A stretch of DNA of 64,000 nucleotides from Sphingobacterium puteale (GCF_003627955.1 NZ_RBWS01000008.1:124001-188000); one strand, 5' to 3'. Positions 53,742 through 62,971 are shown, numbered from the stretch's first letter. Numbers and translations are program-made. Notes: generated from the letters alone by a model not told the origin.

Positions 53742-55139
53742 CTACTTAACTAATATTCCCCCTTTTGCAATCCAGTCGTTGATGGAAGCACTGTAAATCT
53801 TAACGTCTTTAATCCCGTTTTTAGCTAATATTGAGGCTGCAATTGTCGCCCGGTCTCCAGATTGACAATGCAGGTATAATTCTTTTGTGCGATCAATTTT
53901 GTCCAGATTGTCTTCAATTGTTCCAACAAAGAGATGTGTGGCATGTGGCAGATGTCCTGCTGTAAATTCGGCTGTATTCCTGACATCGAGAATCTGAACA
54001 TTCGGATTCTCCAGTACAGCATTCATCTCTTGGAACCCAATAAGCTGCTGTTGTTCCAAGGGAATTCCCAATTGAGGAATTGTTTCCAGAGTAATATATC
54101 CGGCAACATGATCGAGGCCGATGCGCATTAGCTTGCGGGCAATCTCTTCCTTTTCGTTTTCATCCATGATAAGTACAAAAGGTTTTGTGTAATCCAAGAT
54201 CCAGCCAGCCCAGGTATTGAATGTCCGATTATGCTGTATGTTGATGCTGCCTGGAAGATAGCCTTTGGCGAAGTCAAATTTATGCCGTGTATCAATGATC
54301 GTTGTACCTGCCTGATATAGTTTGTTGAATTCTGCCGTTGAAAGTTTCGGGTACTGAGGCACGCTTGTTTGTAGTGGTCGCTTGATTTTGTTAAGCTTCT
54401 TCATCTGGGCAAAATAACGCGGTGGCTCAGGTTGTCCTTCTAAAAGTTCAGTTATAAAACCACTTTCATTATTTTGGTATTGCAGCGCCCAGTTGCGTAT
54501 CCGTTCATAACCAACCGTTGAACTAGGTACAGCACCCAATGCTTTGCCACATGCTGATCCAGCGCCATGGGCAGGCCACACTTGGATATAATCTGGTAAA
54601 GTCAAAAAATGCTGTAAAGACTTAAACATCTGCTGTGCACCTATTTCTTTGGTGCCAATGAGTCCAGCGGCATTCTCCAAAAGATCTGGACGGCCAATGT
54701 CTCCAACAAATACAAAATCACCTGTAAATATCATCACCGGATCCATTGTGGCTGGCGTATCAATTAAAACAAAACTAAGACTCTCAGGCGTATGTCCAGG
54801 GGTATGAAGCACCTTAAAAATTAGATTTCCAAGATGGATCTGATCACCATCTTTTAATCCGATATGGGGAAACTCATATTGCCAATCTTTGCCTCCTTCG
54901 TCGGAAAGATAACATTGGGCGCCTGTTAGTTCAGCTAATTCCAATGTTCCGGAGAGATAATCAGCATGGATATGTGTTTCGGCAATATGTGTAATTTTTA
55001 AATTGTTTTTTGCTGCAATCGCTAAGTAAGTGTCGACATCTCTTTTGGGGTCAATTACCATGGCAACACCTTTGGCCTGACAGCCAATTAAATAACTTGA
55101 ATGTGCTAAAGATGACTCAAAAATGTGTTGAAAAAACAT
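53742..55139 (-). CDS. MBL-fold persulfide dioxygenase-like protein with two rhodanese domains
   Basis: A 465-residue cytoplasmic protein. The metallo-beta-lactamase domain (1-240) has HIHADYLSG and HTPGHTPESLSF, as in ETHE1/persulfide dioxygenases. Rhodanese domain 1 (about 275-360) lacks the catalytic Cys (VLIMDENEKEE at that loop), while domain 2 has it in LHCQSGDRA. It lies 12 bases downstream of the TauE/SafE gene in a sulfur operon. Role: oxidation of persulfide or thiosulfate sulfur, inferred from family and neighbours. Confidence 0.88.
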   Translation of the reverse strand: MFFQHIFESSLAHSSYLIGCQAKGVAMVIDPKRDVDTYLAIAAKNNLKITHIAETHIHADYLSGTLELAELTGAQCYLSDEGGKDWQYEFPHIGLKDGDQIHLGNLIFKVLHTPGHTPESLSFVLIDTPATMDPVMIFTGDFVFVGDIGRPDLLENAAGLIGTKEIGAQQMFKSLQHFLTLPDYIQVWPAHGAGSACGKALGAVPSSTVGYERIRNWALQYQNNESGFITELLEGQPEPPRYFAQMKKLNKIKRPLQTSVPQYPKLSTAEFNKLYQAGTTIIDTRHKFDFAKGYLPGSINIQHNRTFNTWAGWILDYTKPFVLIMDENEKEEIARKLMRIGLDHVAGYITLETIPQLGIPLEQQQLIGFQEMNAVLENPNVQILDVRNTAEFTAGHLPHATHLFVGTIEDNLDKIDRTKELYLHCQSGDRATIAASILAKNGIKDVKIYSASINDWIAKGGILVK

Positions 55140-55151
55140 AATATATGATTT

Positions 55152-55967
55152 TTAGTGATTTACGAATTGAATGATTTCGAAAGTGAAAATTAGGATACCG
55201 ATACTGATCAGAAAGTAACCGAAGATCCCCTGTAGTCGTACTACCTCCAATTTGTCCTTCCATTTGGAACCAATCTGAAGGCCTATTAAAGTGATTAACG
55301 TAAAAGTAAGCAATATCGGCCAATTCATGTGGTTCAAGAGTTGGTAGTTGGCGACCAGACCAAAGGACGCGTTTAATCCAATAATGAATAACGATGTCGC
55401 AATTGCTTGCTTCAAGGGGATCCCCAGCAGAAGCACCAAAGCGGGTACAATAATAAATCCGCCGCCAGCGCCGACAAGCCCCGTCAAGATACCCACCAGT
55501 AAACCTGCTGTGATAACTTTGAGGACTTGACCTATATGCATTGTAATGGCTGGTATTTCGACCTGTTTCCTTCTGCGGATCATTGCCAGTGCGGAAATTA
55601 GAATAACAATCGAAAACAGCAACATAATAACGTGATTTCTGGAGATCGCTATTTCTGCAAGATGAAATTGCGCTGGTATGGCAGCCAACAAGTGTCGCTT
55701 GGTCAAGTAGACCGACAGTAAAGACGGAATTAAAAAGACTGCTGTGGTCTTTAGATCTATTTCACCTCTGGCCAGGGGGGTGATTGAGCCGATTATGGCC
55801 AGTATTCCAATGGAAAACAAGGAATAATCAAGAGCATATTGGGGCTCAATATGAAATAGGTACACGAAGATCGGTAGTGTTAAAATACTGCCGCCACTCC
55901 CCATCAAACCCATTGATAGCCCAACCAATATCGCCAATAAAAAGCCAATTATAAATAGTAGTTCCAT
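55152..55967 (-). CDS. Sulfite exporter TauE/SafE-family permease
   Basis: A 271-residue membrane protein with the family core LLAILVGLSMGLMGSGGSILTLPIFVYL repeated in the second half as GLLVGILTGLVGAGGGFIIVPALVLL. About eight transmembrane segments can be seen. Starting at Met 55967 (MELLFIIGF) rather than 56000 gives the usual family start. In the operon it probably exports sulfite or a similar sulfur anion produced by the downstream MBL-rhodanese enzyme. Confidence 0.88.
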   Translation of the reverse strand: MELLFIIGFLLAILVGLSMGLMGSGGSILTLPIFVYLFHIEPQYALDYSLFSIGILAIIGSITPLARGEIDLKTTAVFLIPSLLSVYLTKRHLLAAIPAQFHLAEIAISRNHVIMLLFSIVILISALAMIRRRKQVEIPAITMHIGQVLKVITAGLLVGILTGLVGAGGGFIIVPALVLLLGIPLKQAIATSLFIIGLNASFGLVANYQLLNHMNWPILLTFTLITLIGLQIGSKWKDKLEVVRLQGIFGYFLISIGILIFTFEIIQFVNH

Positions 55968-56025
55968 TCTTGCTAAATCAAATGCTATCGTTATACCCAC
56001 AGGCTCATGATCATCTATTCTCGGC

Positions 56026-56439
56026 TTAATGAGGCAGCTTGTGTCTAATTAAACCATAGATCCATGTCCCTAGGATGGCGAAGATTAGTACAATGCCCAA
56101 TGTCCAATAGCCTGAGCCGATCAATGCAAACATAGGTCCCGGACAGGCTCCTGACAATGCCCAGCCCAGTCCGAAAATGGTGCCACCGACAAGATAGCGT
56201 GTGATGCTTTTGTCTTTTGCCTGAAATGCGATCTGCATGCCATTGCTGTCTTTAATCTTTTTCCGTTTGATAATTTGTACAATGATAATCGCTGTTGTGA
56301 GTGCCGTACCGATCATGCCATACATGTGGAAAGAGCGGAACTGAAACATCTCATAAATGCGATACCATGAAGCTGCTTCTGATTTGTATAAAATGATCCC
56401 AAATAAGATCCCGATCAATATAAATTTTACTGCTTTCAT
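56026..56439 (-). CDS. YeeE/YedE-type (DUF6691) sulfur transport membrane protein, short
   Basis: A 137-residue membrane protein with four predicted transmembrane segments. The conserved Cys occurs in GWALSGACPGPMFALIGSG, the motif of the short partner in YeeE/YedE-type pairs (thiosulfate or sulfur uptake). It starts directly after the stop of the longer partner, and together they resemble one YeeE protein split in two. Confidence 0.82.
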   Translation of the reverse strand: MKAVKFILIGILFGIILYKSEAASWYRIYEMFQFRSFHMYGMIGTALTTAIIIVQIIKRKKIKDSNGMQIAFQAKDKSITRYLVGGTIFGLGWALSGACPGPMFALIGSGYWTLGIVLIFAILGTWIYGLIRHKLPH

Positions 56440-57000
56440 TTATGCGAAGATTAAAGGAAATAAGAAGTGAACCATGATGATGCCACCTATAAAAAAGCCA
56501 ATGACTGCGATTAGAGAGGGGAGCTGGAAATTACTGAGTCCTGAGATGGCGTGTCCAGACGAGCAACCCCCGGCATATCTTGTCCCGAAACCGATCAATA
56601 GTCCGCCAATGCTCAGTATTAGAAACTGAAGCCAAGAGCCGTTAAAAATAAAGATAGATTCAGGAAGATAGCCCTGTAGATGATCTATTATGCCCAGTTC
56701 CTTTAAATCAGCGACACTTTTTGCATTGATTTGCGCAGCGGTCCCGTCACTTAAAAAGTAATGGGCGATGAATCCTCCAATGGCGGTCCCGAGTACCACA
56801 AGAAGGTTCCAGGCTTGCGTCTTCCAGTCGAAGCGAAAAAAAGAGGATGATTTACCGGCACCTAATACCGTACACATTGTCCGCAGATTGTTCGACATGC
56901 CGAAATCCTTCCCCTGTTTTAACAACAAGTACATGACTAATGCAATTAAAGGCCCTGAAATATACCAAGGCCATGGTTGTTTGATGTATTCCAATAACAT
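56440..57000 (-). CDS. YeeE/YedE-family sulfur transport membrane protein, long partner
   Basis: A 186-residue protein with transmembrane segments and the characteristic motif GTRYAGGCSSGHAISGLS with a conserved Cys. The start at 57000 (MLLEYIKQPWPWY) is chosen: an upstream ATG at 57102 overlaps the next gene and the palindrome. The first gene of the operon 57000-53742. Confidence 0.84.
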   Translation of the reverse strand: MLLEYIKQPWPWYISGPLIALVMYLLLKQGKDFGMSNNLRTMCTVLGAGKSSSFFRFDWKTQAWNLLVVLGTAIGGFIAHYFLSDGTAAQINAKSVADLKELGIIDHLQGYLPESIFIFNGSWLQFLILSIGGLLIGFGTRYAGGCSSGHAISGLSNFQLPSLIAVIGFFIGGIIMVHFLFPLIFA

Positions 57001-57022
57001 AGCTTGTTCTAAAGTTATATGA

Positions 57023-57030
57023 CAAAGGTA
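57023..57030 (-). promoter_or_regulatory. -7 promoter element of the sulfur operon
   Basis: TACCTTTG on the minus strand matches TAnnTTTG, 22 bases upstream of the ATG. No TTTG at the -33 position; the palindrome at 57050-57069 sits there instead, as expected for an activator-dependent promoter. Confidence 0.45.
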
Positions 57031-57049
57031 CATAGCGCTATTACAAAAA

Positions 57050-57069
57050 ACGGTAACAAATGTTACCGT
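57050..57069. promoter_or_regulatory. Crp/Fnr-like operator in front of the sulfur operon
   Basis: ACGGTAACA and TGTTACCGT are perfect inverted 9-base arms with a 2-base spacer. Its centre lies about 43 bases upstream of the start site predicted from the -7 element, the spacing of class II Crp/Fnr activation. The regulator is not in the window. Confidence 0.55.
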
Positions 57070-57082
57070 GGAATGTGCGTTA

Positions 57083-57523
57083 TTACATATCGTAATATTC
57101 AATGTTGGCTTCCTTGAGGGCCTCGACTAATAACGGTAGGTCATCTTCTTTTTGGAATAATTTATTGCGCCAGGTACGAAAAGCGGAACCTTTGTTTTGG
57201 TTTATAATAATCAAATTGCCACCGGAGCGCCTGAGATTTCGGATATGTGAAATGTTGCTCAATGGGAATTCAATTGTCTTTTTTGAATTGCTGATGCGCA
57301 GCGTACCCGTGTCCAATTGCCATGTTGACTCCAGTGTAGAACATTTTATCGCTAAATACAGTGCCAATGGGACCATTAGAAGAGCAACGATGATCTTGTA
57401 AATTTCCTGAATTGGAACTTTAGACATCCCTGTCCCTATCAATAGAATTGAGGTCAACAGAATAAACATGTATTTTCCGCGATGCAATGTTGAAAGATGG
57501 AATGTTTGTGGGTTACTCTTCAT
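57083..57523 (-). CDS. Uncharacterised membrane protein, PH-like
   Basis: A 146-residue protein with two transmembrane segments (about 19-33 and 41-56) and then a beta-rich soluble part (TWQLDTGTLRISNSKKTIEFPLSNISHIRNLRR) that resembles bacterial PH-like/STM3941-type domains. No function known. It overlaps the WG-repeat gene by 11 bases, so the two are co-transcribed. Confidence 0.6.
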   Translation of the reverse strand: MKSNPQTFHLSTLHRGKYMFILLTSILLIGTGMSKVPIQEIYKIIVALLMVPLALYLAIKCSTLESTWQLDTGTLRISNSKKTIEFPLSNISHIRNLRRSGGNLIIINQNKGSAFRTWRNKLFQKEDDLPLLVEALKEANIEYYDM

Positions 57524-58910
57524 ACTTTTTTATAAACTTTCCTTTTGCATTAATATAGTAAAAATTCTCCAGGTCTTCACTGACCAAGGCTAAACCATTT
57601 TCAAAGGGTTGTGCATTTTGGAATTTAGATGGAATGACCACTTTTCCACTGTAGTCTATATATCCATAGGTATTGTCTTTAAATACCAATAGTAATTTTT
57701 CGCCAGCGAAAGATAGGAATTCATTACCTGTGGGTAATAATTTTTTACCGGATTTATCAACCAACTGATAGATCTGATTTTCGATAATGAGTGCCATATT
57801 GTCCCGGTACTCAGCTATTGTCTCATATTTTGCAGGGATCAATATATTGCCTTTCAGATCGAGCACACCGGTATAGTCCCCTTCGGTGTACAGCGCGTGA
57901 CTTAAACTAGGAATGGAGATAAAATCATATTGTGCAGCGAGCAGTAGTTTTCCTGTATAATCCAATAGGCCATACTTCTGGTCTTTCATAAAGACTACCG
58001 GTGCGCCTTCCGTATCTAAACTTAGCGATTCATATTGACATGTGATAACTTCTCTACCTTGTAGGTCGATTAGACCAAACATCTGTGCTGCATCAGTGAC
58101 AATTGCGTAATTACCTACATATGCGTAAATAGAAGCATATTTTGCTGGTGTGAGTTTGTTGTCGAGGCTATCCTTTACCCCAAAAAATTCAGTATTGGGA
58201 TCCTGATACCAAGACAAATGGTCATTTAGGGCAGAGTCGGCGGCTGTTTCTTCAGCTTCTCCTTCTTCATAGCCTGCTGGAATCTCAAATAATGTAGCGT
58301 CATAAGGTATTTCTTCGACTTTAGTTGCCTGAATTCCTAGGCCTTCTGCTCCGATATATAATGCTGCTCCTGGTACTTTTTCTAGATAATCGTAGGTTCC
58401 CCAATATAATTTTGGTAAATGTTCCGCATACCACACGGTGATTTCAGTTTGTTTATCTTTACTGCCAGCGAGATTAAATGTTGCTTTTTTGCAGGACAAG
58501 CCGGCGATAATTTTCTTCTCATTCGGAATTAAGCTGATTTCAAAATCACTAGAGTAGGCGTAATCACTACCTTCTGAGGTTTCAATAAGCTTGCCGGACG
58601 CAAGATCGGTCGGTGTGTAGGTTTTGCTGTTTTCATCTATCAGATAGGAGGTCTTTTCTTTTATATTGCTAATTTGTACTGATTTTCCAAAAAGTAGTGT
58701 TTCTACGCGCATTTGGTCGTTGCGGATATAGGCATGCATCAACGCCTCTCCACTACCGGCCAATATTTTGATAAATTCGGAACTTGATGTGTCTGTACCT
58801 GTTTCGGGATCTGCAAACTGATAGGTGATTTTGAATAGTTTTTGTTGTGCCGAACCTGTTTTTACAAAAATTAATGTGAAAAACGCTATGCAAAGGAAAA
58901 AATGTTTCAT
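57513..58910 (-). CDS. Exported WG-repeat protein
   Basis: A 465-residue protein with a signal peptide (VKTGSAQ). Residues 25-215 form an N-terminal beta domain seen in several Bacteroidota proteins (DUF4412-like pattern, EKTSYLIDENSKTYTP). The second half has WG-type repeats: MFGLIDLQGREVITCQYESL, KYGLLDYTGKLLLAAQYDFI, TGVLDLKGNILIPAKYETI, TYGYIDYSGKVVIPSKFQ. WG repeats are thought to mediate protein contacts; the precise role is unknown. Confidence 0.8.
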   Translation of the reverse strand: MKHFFLCIAFFTLIFVKTGSAQQKLFKITYQFADPETGTDTSSSEFIKILAGSGEALMHAYIRNDQMRVETLLFGKSVQISNIKEKTSYLIDENSKTYTPTDLASGKLIETSEGSDYAYSSDFEISLIPNEKKIIAGLSCKKATFNLAGSKDKQTEITVWYAEHLPKLYWGTYDYLEKVPGAALYIGAEGLGIQATKVEEIPYDATLFEIPAGYEEGEAEETAADSALNDHLSWYQDPNTEFFGVKDSLDNKLTPAKYASIYAYVGNYAIVTDAAQMFGLIDLQGREVITCQYESLSLDTEGAPVVFMKDQKYGLLDYTGKLLLAAQYDFISIPSLSHALYTEGDYTGVLDLKGNILIPAKYETIAEYRDNMALIIENQIYQLVDKSGKKLLPTGNEFLSFAGEKLLLVFKDNTYGYIDYSGKVVIPSKFQNAQPFENGLALVSEDLENFYYINAKGKFIKKYEE

Positions 58911-59073
58911 TAGGAATACAAATTAAAATACGAATGTATTGAAATTTGGCTGGTTTGTGAAATAATCTTTTGTCATTTGAGAAAAATCATGCAAAAATTT
59001 TGATATTATTGTGAGCGAATGCCATTTTGTAAAATAAGTGGTAAAAATCAGACCGTAGGTAACTCTGCCGCTT

Positions 59074-59130
59074 GTATCATCGTAAAAAGTATCATATAAA
59101 AGTCAAGAAAGATCGAATTTTATGATATAC
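59074..59130 (+). promoter_or_regulatory. Repeated GTATCAT / ATGATATAC elements upstream of the response regulator
   Basis: GTATCAT occurs at 59074-59080 and 59089-59095, and ATGATATAC at 59122-59130. The same ATGATATAC and its complement recur upstream of the porin-urease operon (61298-61330), which suggests a shared regulator, perhaps the response regulator itself. Confidence 0.35.
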
Positions 59131-59156
59131 AACGGTTTATATAAGACCTCTGCTGA

Positions 59157-59164
59157 TATTTTTG
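59157..59164 (+). promoter_or_regulatory. -7 promoter element of the response regulator gene
   Basis: TATTTTTG matches TAnnTTTG, 40 bases before the GTG start. Confidence 0.4.
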
Positions 59165-59204
59165 TATTTTACAAACCTTAAATTTACTTTTTAAAACAAT
59201 ATCT

Positions 59205-59885
59205 GTGGAACTATTGCTTATAGAAGACGAACCGTCGGTCATATCATTAATAGAAAGAGGACTAAAGGAAGAAGGCTATAACATTAGCATTGCAATGGAC
59301 GGCTATACTGGGTTGAAAATGGCCGGCTTAAATCATTATGATCTCATTTTGCTGGATGTAATGCTGCCGGGGATGAATGGTCTGGATGTATGCAAAAACA
59401 TCCGTATGTCCAATAATGAGATTCCTATAATTATTCTGACAGCATTAAACCAAACAGAAGATATTGTTGCGGCTTTTGAACGTGATGCTGACGACTACCT
59501 CACCAAACCGTTTCGTCTGGAAGAACTAAAGGCCAGGGTCAATCGCTACAGCCGTAAATCCAAAACCGTTAGCGAACAAAAGAATGTGCTGACGTTCGAC
59601 GATCTGCAACTGGATCGGGACAGTAAATCGGTACAACGAGGAAATACGCCCATCATACTCACAGCTACGGAGTTCCGTTTATTGGAATTCTTAATGCTCA
59701 ATCGAAATAAAGTATTAACACGGATAGATATCCTGGAGGAAGTATGGGGTATGGACGTCGATCTGAGCACCAATGTCGTGGATGTGTATGTCAATTATCT
59801 TCGGAAAAAAATTGACAAACAGTTTGCCCGTAAATTAATCCATACGGTTATCGGTATGGGCTATGTCATCCGTCATGAAAATTAG
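59205..59885 (+). CDS. OmpR-family response regulator
   Basis: A 226-residue regulator. The receiver domain has the acidic pair Glu7-Asp8, phosphoacceptor Asp51 in LILLDVMLPGMNG and the Lys of DDYLTKPF. The DNA-binding winged helix is at about 130-225 (TEFRLLEFLMLNRNKVLTRIDILEEVWG; VDVYVNYLRKKID). The start is GTG at 59205, as no ATG lies upstream in frame near the conserved start. Its stop overlaps the kinase start by 11 bases. Confidence 0.93.
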   Translation: MELLLIEDEPSVISLIERGLKEEGYNISIAMDGYTGLKMAGLNHYDLILLDVMLPGMNGLDVCKNIRMSNNEIPIIILTALNQTEDIVAAFERDADDYLTKPFRLEELKARVNRYSRKSKTVSEQKNVLTFDDLQLDRDSKSVQRGNTPIILTATEFRLLEFLMLNRNKVLTRIDILEEVWGMDVDLSTNVVDVYVNYLRKKIDKQFARKLIHTVIGMGYVIRHEN

Positions 59886-61257
59886 GACCAAGATTGTACT
59901 CTTATTTTCAATCATCAGCACGCTTTTGCTTGTTGTCTTTGCCCTCTATGTTTCTTATTTTACCTACGATAGTTTGCAGACTAAGTTTTTTCACCGTTTA
60001 GAAGAAAATGCAGTTATCGTTGGAGATCATATAGTCCATCAAAAAGAAGAAAACAAAGAATTATATATTCAGGTAAAACGCAAATACCTCAAGCAGCTGT
60101 CCGAAGGGACAGACCATTTGCTGCGGGTGGTGAAAGGTAGCGACAGTATTCGGTTTAAACCTAATCTACCCATGCCCATGAGCTTTTATAAAGAAGTTAT
60201 TAAGAATGGCAAAGGCAGATATATGCATAACAAGACTGCATTTGTTGCGGTATTCTTTAATGACAATCTCCATCACGACAACCTTATAGTCGTATCCGAA
60301 GGTATAGATGAGTATGGCCATGATGAACAACGACAATTAGATCATACCTTGATTACAGGTGGATTCTTAGCAATTCTATTGATTATCCTCATGTCATTTT
60401 ATTTTGCAGATCGACTACTAAAGCCTATAAAAGATATCAACAGTGATTTGGGGAAAGTGGATATTGCTAATCTGGACTATAGACTATCCAGTAAATTCAG
60501 CAATGCTAAAGATGAGCTAGGGGTATTAATTGCTAACCTCAACTCGATGCTCAGTCGTTTGGATATTTCTGTACAGTCGCAACAGAGTTTTATCGGAAAT
60601 GCATCCCATTCATTAAAGACACCGCTAACAATTATTGGTGGTGAGGCCGAACTTGCACGAAATCTAATCCCAAAAGAACACGAAGCCTATTATTCATTGG
60701 AGACGATTGCGAAATATGCGGATAAGATGGAACTCATTATTAATAATCTCCTTCAATTATCCCGTATGGGCTTTAAAGGAGAGGTAGATAATAAGGTGCT
60801 CATTCGCATCGACGAATTGCTCTATGAAATTTATAAGGCTGAACGAAGCATTCATAAAGATTTTAGGTTGTCCTTTGACCTTACTCAAATCCCTGAGGAT
60901 AGCGATGAGTTAACTGTATTTGCTAATCCCGATCTGTTCTATATCGCATTTAGCAATATTATCTCCAATGCGTATAAATATGGCAATGGTGAGCAGGTTC
61001 AGGTCGCTATTAGCTGTGATGACCGAAATATTACAATTAAAGTATTTGATAAAGGGATCGGAATTCCGCAGAAAGATCAGCCCCATATTTTTACTTCCTT
61101 TTATCGCGCTTCCAATGTCGGGGATATCTATGGAAATGGCCTGGGGCTTGTTTTAGCCAAGAATATCTTCGATCTCCATGGTGCTGAGCTCAATCTTTAT
61201 TCTGCAGAAGGGCAAGGTACCCAGGTTGTTGTCACGCTGCCTAAAATTGCTTTCTAA
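59875..61257 (+). CDS. Membrane histidine kinase, partner of the response regulator
   Basis: A 460-residue sensor kinase. Two transmembrane segments (about 7-29 and 158-178) enclose a periplasmic sensor region. A HAMP-like linker is followed by HisKA with phosphoacceptor His245 (FIGNASHSLKTP), and HATPase with N, G1 (KVFDKGIGI) and G2 (YGNGLGLVLAKNIF) boxes. ATG 59875 is the preferred start because MSSV upstream would place the start inside the regulator gene further. The stimulus is unknown; position suggests urea or nitrogen. Confidence 0.92.
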   Translation: MKIRTKIVLLFSIISTLLLVVFALYVSYFTYDSLQTKFFHRLEENAVIVGDHIVHQKEENKELYIQVKRKYLKQLSEGTDHLLRVVKGSDSIRFKPNLPMPMSFYKEVIKNGKGRYMHNKTAFVAVFFNDNLHHDNLIVVSEGIDEYGHDEQRQLDHTLITGGFLAILLIILMSFYFADRLLKPIKDINSDLGKVDIANLDYRLSSKFSNAKDELGVLIANLNSMLSRLDISVQSQQSFIGNASHSLKTPLTIIGGEAELARNLIPKEHEAYYSLETIAKYADKMELIINNLLQLSRMGFKGEVDNKVLIRIDELLYEIYKAERSIHKDFRLSFDLTQIPEDSDELTVFANPDLFYIAFSNIISNAYKYGNGEQVQVAISCDDRNITIKVFDKGIGIPQKDQPHIFTSFYRASNVGDIYGNGLGLVLAKNIFDLHGAELNLYSAEGQGTQVVVTLPKIAF

Positions 61258-61297
61258 TCTTATTTTAATCTCATCCTTATTCCATTTTTAATTTGCC

Positions 61298-61330
61298 ATG
61301 ATATACTTGTACCAGAGATAGGTATATCAT
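61298..61330 (+). promoter_or_regulatory. Inverted repeat upstream of the porin-urease operon
   Basis: ATGATATAC (61298-61306) and GTATATCAT (61322-61330) are perfect 9-base arms with 15 bases between them, 80 bases before the porin ATG. The left arm is repeated upstream of the response regulator. Confidence 0.4.
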
Positions 61331-61409
61331 ATGAAACCATCACGATTTATTCAAACTATAAAGGAATAAATCTGATAGCTTCATCACCAACAAAAAGCAA
61401 GTTATACGG

Positions 61410-62618
61410 ATGAAAAAAACACTTTCACTTATTACAACGTTGGGTTTGGGTATTGCGGCATTACATGCGCAGGAACAGGCTCCAATAGATTCCATTCCAG
61501 CAGAAAGAAATAACTTATTATCCAGAAGTAGTTTATTGTCAAAAGAACCAGCTAGGGCAAAATCATTTCAATTGGATGTTTTGCTGCGTGCGGGGCTGCA
61601 GGCTGATAACAGCGATGGCTCCAGTCAGGCAAAAGCAAATTTGGACGATGCCCGCATCTTGATGAGCGGTGATTACAACGAGCAGCTTTCTTATAAAGTA
61701 CGTTTTCGCCTGAATAGATCATTTGCACCGACCAGTCAGGACAATGGTTCAAGAGCATTGGATATGGCCTATATCAAATACAAATTCGGCAAGGATCTGA
61801 AATGGTCGGTCACAGCGGGTAAGCAGAGTGCTATTGTGGGGAGCTACGAATTTGAAAACAATCCAATTTACGAATATAAATTCACGGATTATGTTGATCG
61901 CATCTTGAATTTATTTGTAGTCGGCGGTACATTGTCCTACGAAGTTAATCCCAATCATTCCTTACATGCACAAGTATATAATACCACAAACGATAGTTTT
62001 ATGGATGTGCATACTAAAAATGGCTTTGCAGTAGGTGATTTGGAGCGTTCGGCTGTACCCATGGGTGCTTACTTCACTTGGGTAGGAGCCTTTATGGATA
62101 AAAAGATCAATACCAAATGGTCTTATAATATCTCGCAGTTTGCTAAGGGGCATACCAACCACTCGGTCTCCCTGGCCAACAAGTTTAAAACGCCAAAGCA
62201 GATGGTTTATTTAGACCTACAATATTCTTATCTGGGTGTTGACCATGCTTTGATCGCTTCATCCGCTATCAATGACTTTTACGGACGCACGGGTACAGCG
62301 CGCATTTTGGCAAAGGATGTCAGTTATACCTCCGCAATCCTTCGTTATGATCAATTTTTAAGTGAAAAATGGGAGGTCGCTCTGAAAGGTGGCTATGAGA
62401 CTGCCGGATCAAGAGATGACGATCAAGTTGGAAAAAATTTCCGTCAAAACTGGACTTACTTTGCTGCGTTGCAACATAAGCCTTTTCATAATCAGGATTT
62501 GCGATTTTACCTAGGGTACGTGGGGAACACGGTAAACTACAAAGGACTCATGAATATGGATAAAAGTCAATATAACCGTGTTGCTTTTGGCGCATATTTT
62601 ACCATTCCGGTGCTGTAA
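61410..62618 (+). CDS. Outer-membrane porin-like protein, probable urea porin
   Basis: A 402-residue protein with a signal peptide (AALHAQ) and beta-barrel-type sequence: alternating strands such as LSYKVRFRLNRSFAP, SALDMAYIKYKF-like DMAYIKYKFGKDLKWSVTAGKQ, and a C-terminal aromatic strand (RVAFGAYFTIPVL). It resembles OprO/OprP-type porins. It starts 36 bases upstream of ureA, without a terminator, so it is probably the first gene of the urease operon and may admit urea. Confidence 0.72.
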   Translation: MKKTLSLITTLGLGIAALHAQEQAPIDSIPAERNNLLSRSSLLSKEPARAKSFQLDVLLRAGLQADNSDGSSQAKANLDDARILMSGDYNEQLSYKVRFRLNRSFAPTSQDNGSRALDMAYIKYKFGKDLKWSVTAGKQSAIVGSYEFENNPIYEYKFTDYVDRILNLFVVGGTLSYEVNPNHSLHAQVYNTTNDSFMDVHTKNGFAVGDLERSAVPMGAYFTWVGAFMDKKINTKWSYNISQFAKGHTNHSVSLANKFKTPKQMVYLDLQYSYLGVDHALIASSAINDFYGRTGTARILAKDVSYTSAILRYDQFLSEKWEVALKGGYETAGSRDDDQVGKNFRQNWTYFAALQHKPFHNQDLRFYLGYVGNTVNYKGLMNMDKSQYNRVAFGAYFTIPVL

Positions 62619-62654
62619 TAATTCCTTTAACAAAATAACAAATAATTATTTTTT

Positions 62655-62957
62655 ATGCGTTTAACACCAAGAGAAACAGAAAAGCTGCTATTGCATTTAG
62701 CAGGAGAATTGGCAGCAAAGCGACTAAAGCGTGGGGTGAAACTAAATTACCCTGAATGTATTGCCTATATCAGTGCTCAGATTATGGAGGAAGCAAGAGA
62801 CGGCAGATCTGTTGCGGACTTAATGTCTTACGGTACGACTTTATTGAAAAGAAGCCAGGTGATGGAAGGTGTTCCTGAAATGATCCATGATGTACAGATT
62901 GAGGTTACTTTTCCGGATGGTACCAAGTTGGTCACTGTTCATGATCCTATTCGTTAA
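62655..62957 (+). CDS. ureA: Urease subunit gamma
   Basis: A 100-residue subunit with the family motifs [42 protein letters not shown] and [20 protein letters not shown]. It has no signal peptide of its own. It is followed by ureB after 14 bases. Confidence 0.97.
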   Translation: MRLTPRETEKLLLHLAGELAAKRLKRGVKLNYPECIAYISAQIMEEARDGRSVADLMSYGTTLLKRSQVMEGVPEMIHDVQIEVTFPDGTKLVTVHDPIR

Positions 62958-62971
62958 TAAATCTTAAACAT

